Below are positions 26,998 to 35,801 of a stretch of DNA of 64,000 nucleotides, in pieces. The notes beneath the pieces are model-generated. The model did no database searches. It worked only from the letters and a program-made list of their open reading frames with translations, and was not told the origin of the DNA. The stretch is from an uncultured Eubacteriaceae bacterium (lineage in GTDB: Bacteria; Bacillota; Clostridia; Eubacteriales; Eubacteriaceae), in NCBI GenBank assembly GCA_945867155.1, contig CAMBHL010000001.1:186001-250000 (forward strand), in the 5' to 3' direction. A program made the position numbers and the translations under genes. Position 1 is the stretch's first letter; each line of letters starts with the position of its first letter.

Positions 26998-28671
26998 TTA
27001 GAACAGGCCTGTGATTTTGCCTGTTTCATCGACGTCGATATTTTCAGCGGCCGGTACTTTCGGCAGACCCGGCATGGTCATGATATCGCCTGTCAAAGCG
27101 ACAATAAACCCTGCGCCTGAAGACACTTTCAGATTGCGGACTGTAATTCTAAAGCCCTTTGGTGCCCCTAAAAGGGTGGCATCATCTGAGAACGAATACT
27201 GGGTCTTGGCCATGCAGATCGGCAGATTCGAGAATCCCAGATCTTCAAGCTGTTTTAACTGCTGGCGCGCATTTACCGTCAAATCCACACCGTCAGCGTG
27301 ATAAATTTTCTTCGCGATGGCATCTAATTTGCCTTCGATGGAATCGTCAGTATCGTAAGCGTAGGCAAAATCATTGGGTTCTTCACACAGCTTCACCACT
27401 TCTTTGGCTAATGCCGTGCCGCCTTCTCCGCCTTTGGCCCAAACTTCAGACAAGACAGCGTTGACGCCGAGTTTCTGACATTCCGTTTCAACCAGCTTAA
27501 GTTCAGCCTGAGTATCTGTTGGGAACGCGTTGATGGCCACCACACAGGGCAGATGATAAACGTCCTGAATATTCGAAACGTGTTGAAGCAGATTGGGAAG
27601 GCCTTTTTTGAGAGCTTCAAGGTTTTCCTGATTGAGGTCTTTAACAGCCACGCCGCCGTGATGTTTCAGGGCGCGGACCGTCGCAACGACCACCACAGCA
27701 CTTGGATGGAGATTGGCTGCTCTGCATTTGATGTCAAAGAATTTTTCAGCCCCTAAGTCAGCACCGAAGCCAGCTTCTGTAATGGCATAATCGCCGAGAT
27801 TCATCGCCATTTTAGTCGCCATGACGCTGTTGCATCCGTGGGCGATATTGGCAAAAGGCCCGCCGTGAATAAAAGCCGGCGTGCCTTCAAGGGACTGAAC
27901 CAGATTCGGTTTAAGTGCGTCTTTCAGAAGCGCGGTCATGGCGCCCTGTGCCTTTAAATCTGCAGCGGTCACCGGTTTGTCGTCCCGGGTGTAGCCAATG
28001 ATCATGCGGCCCAGCCGCGCCTTCAAATCCGGAATGGAAGTGGCCAGGCACAGCACTGCCATGATTTCAGAGGCCACGGTTATGTCAAAACCGTCTTCTC
28101 TTGGCACGCCGTTTTTCTTTCCGCCCAAACCGTCGACAATATTGCGCAGCTGGCGGTCATTCATATCCACGGCACGCTTCCACGTGATCTTTCTCGGGTC
28201 AATATTCAGTTCGTTGCCCTGATGAATGTGGTTGTCGATCATCGCCGCCAGCAGGTTGTTGGCTGCGCCAATCGCATGGAAATCTCCGGTAAAATGAAGG
28301 TTGATGTCTTCCATAGGCACAACCTGGGCGTAGCCGCCGCCCGCTGCGCCGCCCTTGATGCCGAAAACCGGGCCAAGCGAAGGTTCCCGCAGGGCTACCA
28401 CAACATTTTTTCCGATTTTGCGCATGCCGTCGGCCAGCCCGATCGTGGTCGTCGTCTTGCCTTCTCCTGCAGGTGTTGGATTAATCGCGGTGACCAGAAT
28501 CAGTTTGCCGTCTTCTTTAGGATGGTCCTTTAAATAATTGTAATCAATTTTTGCCTTAATCGGCCCGTATTGTTCGACATAACTCGGGTCGATGTTCAGG
28601 GTATCTGCAATTTCACTAATCGGTTTCGGGGTGCAGCTCTGTGCAATTTCAATATCCGATTTGATTTTCAT
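26998..28671 (-). CDS. fhs: Formate–tetrahydrofolate ligase
   Basis: Fhs activates formate with ATP to 10-formyl-THF, the entry step of the methyl branch in acetogens. The 557-residue enzyme has the ATP loop [19 protein letters not shown] (residues about 62–80), [50 protein letters not shown] and [16 protein letters not shown]. It ends [19 protein letters not shown]. The ATG at 28671 is six bases after GGAGGAG; an upstream ATG lies inside that site. It is first in the operon, followed by folD, fchA and larB. Confidence 0.97.
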   Translation of the reverse strand: MKIKSDIEIAQSCTPKPISEIADTLNIDPSYVEQYGPIKAKIDYNYLKDHPKEDGKLILVTAINPTPAGEGKTTTTIGLADGMRKIGKNVVVALREPSLGPVFGIKGGAAGGGYAQVVPMEDINLHFTGDFHAIGAANNLLAAMIDNHIHQGNELNIDPRKITWKRAVDMNDRQLRNIVDGLGGKKNGVPREDGFDITVASEIMAVLCLATSIPDLKARLGRMIIGYTRDDKPVTAADLKAQGAMTALLKDALKPNLVQSLEGTPAFIHGGPFANIAHGCNSVMATKMAMNLGDYAITEAGFGADLGAEKFFDIKCRAANLHPSAVVVVATVRALKHHGGVAVKDLNQENLEALKKGLPNLLQHVSNIQDVYHLPCVVAINAFPTDTQAELKLVETECQKLGVNAVLSEVWAKGGEGGTALAKEVVKLCEEPNDFAYAYDTDDSIEGKLDAIAKKIYHADGVDLTVNARQQLKQLEDLGFSNLPICMAKTQYSFSDDATLLGAPKGFRITVRNLKVSSGAGFIVALTGDIMTMPGLPKVPAAENIDVDETGKITGLF

Positions 28672-28723
28672 ACGCTCCTCCATATCTTTGTAAATAAATT
28701 GTATACGCTTTAAATATAAAATT

Positions 28724-28752
28724 AGTGTATCATCGCAGATTATTCATGTCAA
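28724..28752 (-). promoter_or_regulatory. Promoter for the fhs operon
   Basis: The minus strand reads TTGACA, 17 bases, TACACT. The -35 box overlaps the TGA stop codon of the upstream peptidase gene. The leader to the fhs start is about 45 bases. Confidence 0.7.
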
Positions 28753-29690
28753 TTGATTTCAGATGCCGTTTTTAGTCCAAAGAGTGGCTTTGCCGAGCGC
28801 ACGCCGTCCAAGATGGCCAGACGGATCTGTTCTGCCGCTGCCACGCCAATCAAGTCAAAATCCGCTTCTATTTTGCCGGAGGCCATGACAAAAATGGTAT
28901 CCCCGTCCGCAGAGGTGTGCACCGGTGAAATCGCCCGGGCATAGCCGTCGTGGGCGATCGACGCGATTTTCTGGCACTGGGCTTTAGTCAGTTTTGCATT
29001 GGTCACAATACAGGCAATGGTGGTATTGGTCAAAGCATCGAGATGGGTTTTGCCGTCGGCCATCATTTCTTCATCTGTCGTTTTTTCAAAATGGGTGCCG
29101 GAAGGATCGAGCAGACCGGCTATTTTCCGACCCTTGTCATAAACGTCACCCAGGGCGTTAACCGCGACAATGGCAGTAAGCTGAAGGCTTCCGATCTGAA
29201 GACTGCTGACGCCTTGTCCGCTTTTCATCATTCTGTCAGTTCCCCGGTATTTGCCGACGGTCGCACCGGTTCCTGCCCCGATATTGCCTGAAAGCTGTGC
29301 CTGATGTTTAAATGCATTTTCGACGGCATCGCGCCCCATTTGAATATCCGGACGGACATGAGAGTCCCCCACTTCTAAATCGTATAAAGAAGCGCCGCAG
29401 ACAATGGGCACTTTACCGCCTGTCGTCTGAAAGCCGATGTTTCTTTCTTCCAAAGCGGTCATGACGCCGGAGGCCGCGGTCAGTCCAAAGGCACTTCCAC
29501 CGGAAAGCACCACACTGTGAATGCGCCGGATCATATTTTCCGGCTTCAGCAGATCAGTTTCCCGCGTTGCCGGCCCGCCGCCGCGGACATCAACGCCAGC
29601 CGCTGCCCCTTCCGGACAGATCACAGCTGTGACGCCAGTACCCGCCGTTAAATTCTCTGATGTTCCCACTAAAAAACCTTCTACATTCAT
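28749..29690 (-). CDS. P1-family (S58, DmpA-like) aminopeptidase
   Basis: A 313-residue N-terminal-nucleophile hydrolase of the S58/DmpA family, usually an L-aminopeptidase/D-esterase that self-cleaves. Visible features are GVTAVICPEGAAAGVDVRGG near the N-terminus, GSAFGLTAASGVMTAL, and NTTIACIVTNAKL, where cleavage ahead of a Thr nucleophile is expected. The C-terminal part carries the family's VHTSADGDTIFVMASG. The physiological substrate is unknown. It ends within the -35 box of the fhs promoter. Confidence 0.82.
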   Translation of the reverse strand: MNVEGFLVGTSENLTAGTGVTAVICPEGAAAGVDVRGGGPATRETDLLKPENMIRRIHSVVLSGGSAFGLTAASGVMTALEERNIGFQTTGGKVPIVCGASLYDLEVGDSHVRPDIQMGRDAVENAFKHQAQLSGNIGAGTGATVGKYRGTDRMMKSGQGVSSLQIGSLQLTAIVAVNALGDVYDKGRKIAGLLDPSGTHFEKTTDEEMMADGKTHLDALTNTTIACIVTNAKLTKAQCQKIASIAHDGYARAISPVHTSADGDTIFVMASGKIEADFDLIGVAAAEQIRLAILDGVRSAKPLFGLKTASEIN

Positions 29691-29716
29691 TTTTTCACGC
29701 TTTCTTAGTTTTTAAT

Positions 29717-29738
29717 AAAAAAAGCAGCCGAAGCTGCT
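29717..29738 (-). terminator. Terminator of the Na/Pi cotransporter gene
   Basis: AGCAGC and GCTGCT pair around a CGAA/TTCG tetraloop, followed by TTTTTTTATT on the minus strand, five bases after the stop codon. Confidence 0.9.
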
Positions 29739-29743
29739 CTATT

Positions 29744-31468
29744 CTAATGGACGACACCTTGCAGTTCATTGACCCGTTTTCTTGGATGTAAGCTTTGAAC
29801 GTGTTCTGCAATGTTTGCCGCGTGGTCGCCGACGCGTTCCAAATCGACTAAAAGATCAAAATAAATCGCGGAAGAATTGGCCTGACAGCTGCCTTCTGAC
29901 AGGCGCTTGATATGCGCGTCTTTATATTCATCCGTCAAATCGTCAGAACGTTCTTCTTCTTCGTATATTTTCATACACGTCGATTCATCTTCATCTGTCA
30001 GCACTTCTTTGACGTGCTTCACGATCGAATAAATCAAATCAAACAGATTCAGCAATTCTTGCTTGGCTTCTTCTGTCATTGTAACATCTTTTTCGATCTT
30101 ATTTTCAGCTAATTCAACAATGTTTTCGGCATGGTCCCCAATCCGTTCGATGTCGTGGGCACATTGCAGATAAATGGCCAGGCGGTCATTTTCGTCCTGG
30201 GAGACATTCAAGTTGGAAAGCCTGATGATAAAATCGATGATGCCTTTTTCATGTTCGTCGATTCGTTCTTCCCGCTGATACACTTTTTCAATGGCTTTTT
30301 CGTCTCCTTCGATGAGGGCCTTGCCTGCAAGACGCAGATTCTTTTCAGCCATTTCCGCCATATGCACCAGTTCTTTTCCAAGCTGACCAATGGCGACTGC
30401 CGGGTTGTTTAACAGGCGGTCATCCAACTGAAGCCCGGTGTCTTTTTCTTCGCCTTCGTCATCGTCGAGGTGATTTTCAAGGAAGGCCACCAATTTGTCA
30501 ATAAAGGGCAGCATAACAAACATATTGGCCACATTGAAGAACGTGTGGGACATGGCGATTTGTCTCGCGACATTAGGGATCACCCGTCCGCCTGCAGTTT
30601 TCATCGTTCCAGAAATGTTGACTAAAAACTGGTAAATTGGATTAACCGGCAGAACTGCATTGAAAATGCCTAACAATGCCATGACCCAGATGGCGCCGAA
30701 GATGTTCACGCTTAAATGGATAATTGCCGCGCTCTTCGCCGCTTTTGAAGTACCTATACTGGAAAGCAGCGCCGTCACGCAGGTCCCGATATTGGTCCCG
30801 ATCATCATCGGAATGCAGATCTGAATCGCGGCTGTTCCTGAAACATCGGCAAAGATGCCGGAAATGGCCAGAGCCTGAAGCATGGCCAAAGTCGCACCGG
30901 AACTCTGCATGATCCCCGTGATCACCGTCCCGATCAAAAGTCCTAAGAACGGATTGCGCCCGTAGATAATGAGCCAATTTTTAAACACCGGATTGTTTTT
31001 CAAAGGTGCCATGGTGCTGCTCATGACAGAAATCCCGTAGAAAAGAATCCCGATCCCAAGAATGATCGTTCCGATATCGCGGGTTTTCTTTTTCTTGCCA
31101 AAAACAGACATCACTGTTCCAATTCCGATCAAAATCGGTGCGACCGCGTCGAAATTAAAAGCGATGAGCTGTGCCATCAGGGTTGTCCCGATATTCGCGC
31201 CTAAAATAATCCCCGCCGCCTGGGTCAAATTCATGAGCGACGCATTCACAAACCCCACAACCATAACCGTGGTGGTACTGGAGCTTTGAACCATAACCGT
31301 CACGACGATGCCACAGATAATCGCTTTCAATCTGTTGCTCGTCAAAACTTCAAGCAGGTGTTTCATGCGGTCTCCGGCAACGACTTTCAAGCTGTTGCTC
31401 ATAATCTGCATGCCGTAGACAAAGAGAGCCAACCCGCCGATCAGTCCGACAATGATCTTAAATCCCAT
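29744..31468 (-). CDS. Na/Pi cotransporter (NptA-like) with C-terminal PhoU domain
   Basis: A 574-residue sodium-dependent phosphate transporter. Two inverted Na/Pi repeats are seen: MVQSSSTTTVMVVGFVNA with ANIGTTLMAQ, and GIMQSSGATLAMLQAL with TNIGTCVTALL; the Q-S-S-S and G-x-N-I-G-T motifs mark each repeat. After about residue 345 the cytoplasmic PhoU-like helical domain follows (ERIGDHAENIVELAEN and LERVGDHAANIAEHV). Its promoter region carries three 11-bp repeats like Pho boxes, so phosphate regulation is likely. Confidence 0.92.
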   Translation of the reverse strand: MGFKIIVGLIGGLALFVYGMQIMSNSLKVVAGDRMKHLLEVLTSNRLKAIICGIVVTVMVQSSSTTTVMVVGFVNASLMNLTQAAGIILGANIGTTLMAQLIAFNFDAVAPILIGIGTVMSVFGKKKKTRDIGTIILGIGILFYGISVMSSTMAPLKNNPVFKNWLIIYGRNPFLGLLIGTVITGIMQSSGATLAMLQALAISGIFADVSGTAAIQICIPMMIGTNIGTCVTALLSSIGTSKAAKSAAIIHLSVNIFGAIWVMALLGIFNAVLPVNPIYQFLVNISGTMKTAGGRVIPNVARQIAMSHTFFNVANMFVMLPFIDKLVAFLENHLDDDEGEEKDTGLQLDDRLLNNPAVAIGQLGKELVHMAEMAEKNLRLAGKALIEGDEKAIEKVYQREERIDEHEKGIIDFIIRLSNLNVSQDENDRLAIYLQCAHDIERIGDHAENIVELAENKIEKDVTMTEEAKQELLNLFDLIYSIVKHVKEVLTDEDESTCMKIYEEEERSDDLTDEYKDAHIKRLSEGSCQANSSAIYFDLLVDLERVGDHAANIAEHVQSLHPRKRVNELQGVVH

Positions 31469-31517
31469 ACAATCTCCTTTGTATTCTTACAAAAAATTTT
31501 AATGATCAGCTTTTATT

Positions 31518-31563
31518 ATTTTATCACGGTCAAAATGTAAAATCTATATCAAGATAATGTAAA
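31518..31563 (-). promoter_or_regulatory. Putative PhoP-type box and -10 upstream of Na/Pi transporter
   Basis: On the minus strand three consecutive 11-mers begin TTTACA, TTGATA and TTTACA (31531–31563), followed eight bases later by TAAAAT (31518–31523). In B. subtilis PhoP binds TT(A/T/C)A(C/T)A repeats with 11-bp spacing just upstream of the -10. The rest of the 246-base gap towards glyS shows no other clear signal. Confidence 0.5.
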
Positions 31564-31714
31564 TAATTTAGAAAAACTATGGCTTAATTTATCACACTTC
31601 ACCCCAAGGGTCAATCTTATTCCCGCCACTTTTCTGAAAATTACACTGCGCAGGCTGAACAAGTGTGTTAAAATGTGTAAATAATAATGTTTGCATAGAT
31701 CAGGAGGATTATTC

Positions 31715-33100
31715 ATGTCGCAGTTCACAATGAATGAAATTGTCAGTCTCGCGAAAATGCGCGGCATCGTTTTTCCGGGTTCGGAAATTTACGACGGCCT
31801 CGCCAACAGCTGGGACTACGGCCCAATCGGGGTTGAAATGAAAAATAATGTCAAACGGGCCTGGTGGAAGAAATTTGTCCAACAGTCGCCTTACAACGTC
31901 GGCTTAGATGCCGCCATTCTCATGAATCCCAAAACCTGGGTGGCTTCTGGCCATGTCGGCGGATTTAACGATCCGTTAATGGACTGCAAGCACTGCAAGT
32001 CCCGCTTTCGTGCCGATAAATTGATTGAAGATTATTTCAAATCTCAAGGTGAAGAAGTCGTGGTCGACGGCTGGTCCAACGAAAAAATGGAAGCTTTTAT
32101 TAAAGAAAAGCAAATCCCCTGCCCTGACTGCGGAAAATCTGATTTTACTGAAATTCGCCAGTTCAATCTGATGTTCAAAACCTTCCAGGGCGTCACGGAA
32201 GATTCAACTTCTCAGCTCTATCTGCGTCCGGAAACGGCACAGGGCATCTTCGTCAACTTTAAAAACGTCCAGCGCACAACCCGCAAGCGCATCCCCTTCG
32301 GCATCGGACAGATCGGGAAATCCTTTAGAAACGAAATCACGCCAGGGAACTTTATTTTCAGAACCCGGGAATTTGAACAAATGGAACTCGAATTCTTCTG
32401 TGAACCTGGAACCGATCTGGAATGGTTTGATTACTGGAAAAAGCAGTGCAAAAACTGGCTTTCAGAATTGGGCATGACCATGGAAAATCTCCGTTTCCGG
32501 GATCATTCAAAAGAAGAATTGTCCCATTATTCCAACGCCACAACAGACGTGGAATACAAATTCCCCTTCGGCTGGGGCGAACTCTGGGGCATTGCGGACC
32601 GTACCGATTTCGACCTGACGCAGCATCAAAATGTGTCCGGAAAAGACCTGCGCTATCAGGACCCGGTCTCTCACGAAAAATACATTCCCTACGTCATCGA
32701 ACCTTCCCTCGGTGCTGACCGTATGTTCCTCGCATTTCTCTGCGATTCCCTTGAACATGAAGAATTGGAAAACGGCGATACCCGAAGCGTCATGAAAATC
32801 CATCCGTTCTTATCTGCATATAAAGCCGCCGTGCTTCCCCTGTCTAAAAAATTATCCGAACAGGCTGAAGCTGTCTACGCTGATCTTTCTCAGTATTTTA
32901 ATCTTGATTACGATCAGACCGGCAGTATCGGAAAGCGCTACCGCCGCCAGGACGAAATCGGAACGCCGTTCTGCATCACCGTTGATTTTGACACGGCAGA
33001 AGACCACGCCGTCACCATTCGGGACCGTGACACCATGGAACAGGTTCGTCTGCCTATTGCAGAAGTGAAAGATTATATTGCCAAACGCATCGCGTTTTAA
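31715..33100 (+). CDS. glyS: Glycyl-tRNA synthetase (dimeric α2 type)
   Basis: This class II synthetase charges tRNA-Gly. The 461-residue α2-type protein, unlike the α2β2 bacterial form, has motif 1 near [20 protein letters not shown], the zinc-binding-like [13 protein letters not shown] and CPDCGKSD, motif 2 in [21 protein letters not shown] and motif 3 in [14 protein letters not shown]. The C-terminal anticodon-binding domain follows. The ATG at 31715 is chosen because AGGAGG lies eight bases upstream. It ends in a strong terminator. Confidence 0.96.
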   Translation: MSQFTMNEIVSLAKMRGIVFPGSEIYDGLANSWDYGPIGVEMKNNVKRAWWKKFVQQSPYNVGLDAAILMNPKTWVASGHVGGFNDPLMDCKHCKSRFRADKLIEDYFKSQGEEVVVDGWSNEKMEAFIKEKQIPCPDCGKSDFTEIRQFNLMFKTFQGVTEDSTSQLYLRPETAQGIFVNFKNVQRTTRKRIPFGIGQIGKSFRNEITPGNFIFRTREFEQMELEFFCEPGTDLEWFDYWKKQCKNWLSELGMTMENLRFRDHSKEELSHYSNATTDVEYKFPFGWGELWGIADRTDFDLTQHQNVSGKDLRYQDPVSHEKYIPYVIEPSLGADRMFLAFLCDSLEHEELENGDTRSVMKIHPFLSAYKAAVLPLSKKLSEQAEAVYADLSQYFNLDYDQTGSIGKRYRRQDEIGTPFCITVDFDTAEDHAVTIRDRDTMEQVRLPIAEVKDYIAKRIAF

Positions 33101-33120
33101 ATAAACTGAATTTTTCAAAA

Positions 33121-33168
33121 CCCCTTGAGTGAGAAAATATTTTCATTCAAGGGATTTTGTCTTTTTTT
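33121..33168 (+). terminator. Terminator of glyS
   Basis: CCCTTGA...TCAAGGG with an inner GAAAAT/ATTTTC pairing forms a long hairpin, followed by ATTTTGTCTTTTTTT. Confidence 0.92.
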
Positions 33169-33180
33169 AGTTGTAAACCA

Positions 33181-33208
33181 TTTACTTTTTTAAAAAAAGT
33201 GTTATAAT
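33181..33208 (+). promoter_or_regulatory. Promoter for hppA
   Basis: TTTACT, 16 bases, TATAAT, about 78 bases upstream of the hppA start; the start codon is preceded by AAGGAGG. Confidence 0.6.
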
Positions 33209-33285
33209 AAGAGCTGAATTTAAATGTAAACGAAATACATTAATAGTGCTGCGCGTCATCAATTGACCTTGACAAGGAGGCTGAA

Positions 33286-35268
33286 ATGTCACAATTATTA
33301 TTTTCTGTTCCTATTATTGGCATCATCGCATTGATTGTTGCACTTTGTTACGCATCCTGGATTGACAAACAAAGTGACGGCAACGACCGCATGCGGGAAA
33401 TCGCATCGGCCATCAGCGAAGGCGCTCACGCCTTTCTGTTTTCAGAATACCGCATTCTCATTATTTTTGTCGCCGTTCTCTTTTGTCTCATTGGCATTTT
33501 TCTCGGCAACTGGCTCACCGCTGTCAGTTTCATCATCGGCGGCCTTTTCTCAACCCTGGCCGGTTATTTTGGCATGAATACGGCCACAAAAGCCAATGTC
33601 CGCACCACCAATGCGGCAAAGGAAAAAGGCATCGGGCCAGCGCTTAAGATCGCTTTTTCCGGCGGCTCTGTCATGGGGCTGTGCGTGTCAGGCTTCGGCG
33701 TTTTAGGCGTCAGCCTCATATACATTTTGACCAAAGATGTCGATGTTCTCGCCGGATTCAGTTTAGGTGCTTCCTCCATCGCCCTTTTCGCCCGGGTTGG
33801 CGGCGGCATTTACACCAAAGCAGCCGACGTCGGCGCGGACCTCGTCGGCAAAGTCGAAGCGGGCATTCCTGAAGATGATCCCCGAAATCCTGCGGTGATT
33901 GCCGATAACGTCGGGGACAATGTCGGCGACGTCGCGGGCATGGGCGCTGATCTGTACGAATCCTACGTCGGGGCCCTGGTTTCTGCCTTAACCCTCGGCG
34001 TGGTGCTCTATCAGCTCAAAGGCATCGTTTTTCCGCTGCTCTTGGCCGGACTTGGCCTGCTCTCCTCCATTATCGGCACCTTTATCGTCCGGCTCAACAA
34101 GGGCAGCGATCCTCAAAACGCCCTGCAAACCGGCACCTATGTGGCGAGCGGACTCATTATTGTGATCTCGCTGATATTAAGCAAACAGTTTTTCGGCGGT
34201 TTTAAACAAGCTGCGGCCATTATCTCCGGCCTTGTGGTCGGCGTACTCATCGGTCTTTTGACCGAATACTACACCTCTGACGCTCATCAGCCCGTCCAGG
34301 AAATTGCAGAAGAATCTGAAACTGGTGCTGGTACAACCGTGATCAGCGGCATCGCCGTCGGGATGAAGTCAACCGCTTTCCCGATCCTTTTGATCTGCGT
34401 CGCGATCTTCATTGCGTACCGTACCGCAGGCCTTTACGGCATTGCCCTCGCCGCGGTCGGCATGCTTTCGACGACAGCCATTACCGTTGCAGTCGACGCC
34501 TACGGTCCCATCGCTGACAACGCCGGGGGGATCGCTGAAATGTCTCACCTCGAAGAATCGGTTCGGGACACCACAGACCGCCTTGACTCTGTGGGGAACA
34601 CGACGGCTGCCATGGGAAAAGGCTTTGCCATCGGCTCTGCCGCATTAACGGCACTTGCCTTATTCGTCTCCTACGCTCAGGCGGTTCATCTGAAATCCAT
34701 CGACATTCTGAACAACCGCGTTACCATCGGCCTGCTCATCGGCGGGATGCTCCCCTTCCTCTTCTCCGCCTTTACCATGTCTTCAGTTTCAAAGGCGGCT
34801 TTCAAGATGATTGAAGAAGTCCGCCGTCAATTCCACGAAATGCCTGGCATTCTCGAAGGCACGACGCGCCCTGACTATAAAAGCTGTGTCGGCATTGCAA
34901 CGAACTCCGCATTAAAACAAATGCTGGTGCCTGGGATCATGGCCGTCGCCTCACCAATCTCAATCGGTTTACTGCTCGGTGCTGACGCCCTTGGCGGCCT
35001 GCTCTGCGGCGCGCTGGTCTCCGGCGTCTCCATCGCGATTTTCATGGCCAATTCCGGCGGTGCCTGGGATAACGCTAAAAAATACATCGAATCCGGCGCT
35101 CATGGCGGAAAAGGCAGCGAAGCGCACAAAGCGGCCGTCGTCGGCGATACCGTTGGCGATCCTTTCAAAGACACTTCGGGGCCTTCTATCAATATTCTCA
35201 TTAAACTCATGACCATCGTCGCACTGGTCTTCGCGCCTTTAATCGTTTCGGTGGGCGGTTTGCTCTAA
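33286..35268 (+). CDS. hppA: Membrane-bound, K+-dependent type pyrophosphatase (Na+ or H+ pump)
   Basis: HppA couples PPi hydrolysis to ion export across the membrane. The 660-residue protein has about 15–16 transmembrane segments and the catalytic loops [52 protein letters not shown] and [14 protein letters not shown]. In the segment [11 protein letters not shown] the position that is lysine in K+-independent enzymes is alanine, which indicates the K+-dependent subclass; many of those pump Na+. The ion cannot be settled from this reading. The gene is single and has its own promoter and terminator. Confidence 0.94.
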   Translation: MSQLLFSVPIIGIIALIVALCYASWIDKQSDGNDRMREIASAISEGAHAFLFSEYRILIIFVAVLFCLIGIFLGNWLTAVSFIIGGLFSTLAGYFGMNTATKANVRTTNAAKEKGIGPALKIAFSGGSVMGLCVSGFGVLGVSLIYILTKDVDVLAGFSLGASSIALFARVGGGIYTKAADVGADLVGKVEAGIPEDDPRNPAVIADNVGDNVGDVAGMGADLYESYVGALVSALTLGVVLYQLKGIVFPLLLAGLGLLSSIIGTFIVRLNKGSDPQNALQTGTYVASGLIIVISLILSKQFFGGFKQAAAIISGLVVGVLIGLLTEYYTSDAHQPVQEIAEESETGAGTTVISGIAVGMKSTAFPILLICVAIFIAYRTAGLYGIALAAVGMLSTTAITVAVDAYGPIADNAGGIAEMSHLEESVRDTTDRLDSVGNTTAAMGKGFAIGSAALTALALFVSYAQAVHLKSIDILNNRVTIGLLIGGMLPFLFSAFTMSSVSKAAFKMIEEVRRQFHEMPGILEGTTRPDYKSCVGIATNSALKQMLVPGIMAVASPISIGLLLGADALGGLLCGALVSGVSIAIFMANSGGAWDNAKKYIESGAHGGKGSEAHKAAVVGDTVGDPFKDTSGPSINILIKLMTIVALVFAPLIVSVGGLL

Positions 35269-35284
35269 GTCAAACGCAATCAGC

Positions 35285-35316
35285 GAGCACAGCTTTAACG
35301 CTGTGCTCATTTTTTA
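35285..35316 (+). terminator. Terminator of hppA
   Basis: A perfect 9-bp stem GAGCACAGC / GCTGTGCTC with a six-base loop is followed by ATTTTTT. Confidence 0.93.
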
Positions 35317-35358
35317 TGCTTAACTTCTTTATAAAATATAAAGAGTTTGAATTTTACA

Positions 35359-35387
35359 TTTACAGCATATACCCATAGGGGTATAAT
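35359..35387 (+). promoter_or_regulatory. Promoter with CsoR-like operator for DUF6110 and P-type ATPase genes
   Basis: TTTACA, 17 bases, TATAAT. The spacer and the start of the -10 contain ATACCCATAGGGGTAT (35369–35384), an ATACCC-N4-GGGTAT palindrome like the G-tract operators bound by CsoR/CstR-family repressors. Binding there would block RNA polymerase, so metal or persulfide induction is inferred. No csoR-like gene is in the window. Confidence 0.7.
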
Positions 35388-35427
35388 GGCTTTAAATTAA
35401 ACAAGATCAATTCAGGAGGTATTTCTT

Positions 35428-35766
35428 ATGTCTGTTAAATCCAATATTTTAAAAATCGGCGGCGGTATTCTTTTAGGTGCATTCGGCGGTAAGTTTTTAA
35501 AGAGCAAACCGGCGAAATCTGCAGGTGTCCACATCATCGCCGGAGCCAAAATCGCAGGCAACAGCATCAAAGACGGTTTTGAAAAATGCCAGGCCAGCTG
35601 CAGCAACGCTGCCGCAGAAGCCGATATTATCAAAGAAGAACATTTTGTAAAAAAGGATCAGGCTTACCGCGACAAGGTAAAATCAGAATATGAAGCCCTT
35701 AAGCCGGCCTATGAAGCAATCATCAAAGAAGAAGCAAAAGAAGAAAATACAGAAAGCGCTGACTAA
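35428..35766 (+). CDS. Small DUF6110-like protein linked to P-type ATPase
   Basis: A 112-residue protein. The N-terminus is a glycine-rich hydrophobic segment (ILKIGGGILLGAFGGKFL) that may anchor it in the membrane, followed by KSKPAKSAGVHIIAGAKIAG, a CQASC pair of cysteines (about residues 54–58) and a charged helical tail rich in Glu and Lys. It resembles DUF6110 proteins found beside metal P-type ATPases in Clostridia, recognised from memory. AGGAGG precedes the ATG. It lies 36 bases before the ATPase under one promoter. A metal-handling accessory role is inferred. Confidence 0.65.
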   Translation: MSVKSNILKIGGGILLGAFGGKFLKSKPAKSAGVHIIAGAKIAGNSIKDGFEKCQASCSNAAAEADIIKEEHFVKKDQAYRDKVKSEYEALKPAYEAIIKEEAKEENTESAD

Positions 35767-35801
35767 GCGTTAGAAGCATTAGATTAGAAAGGATAACATT
35801 T

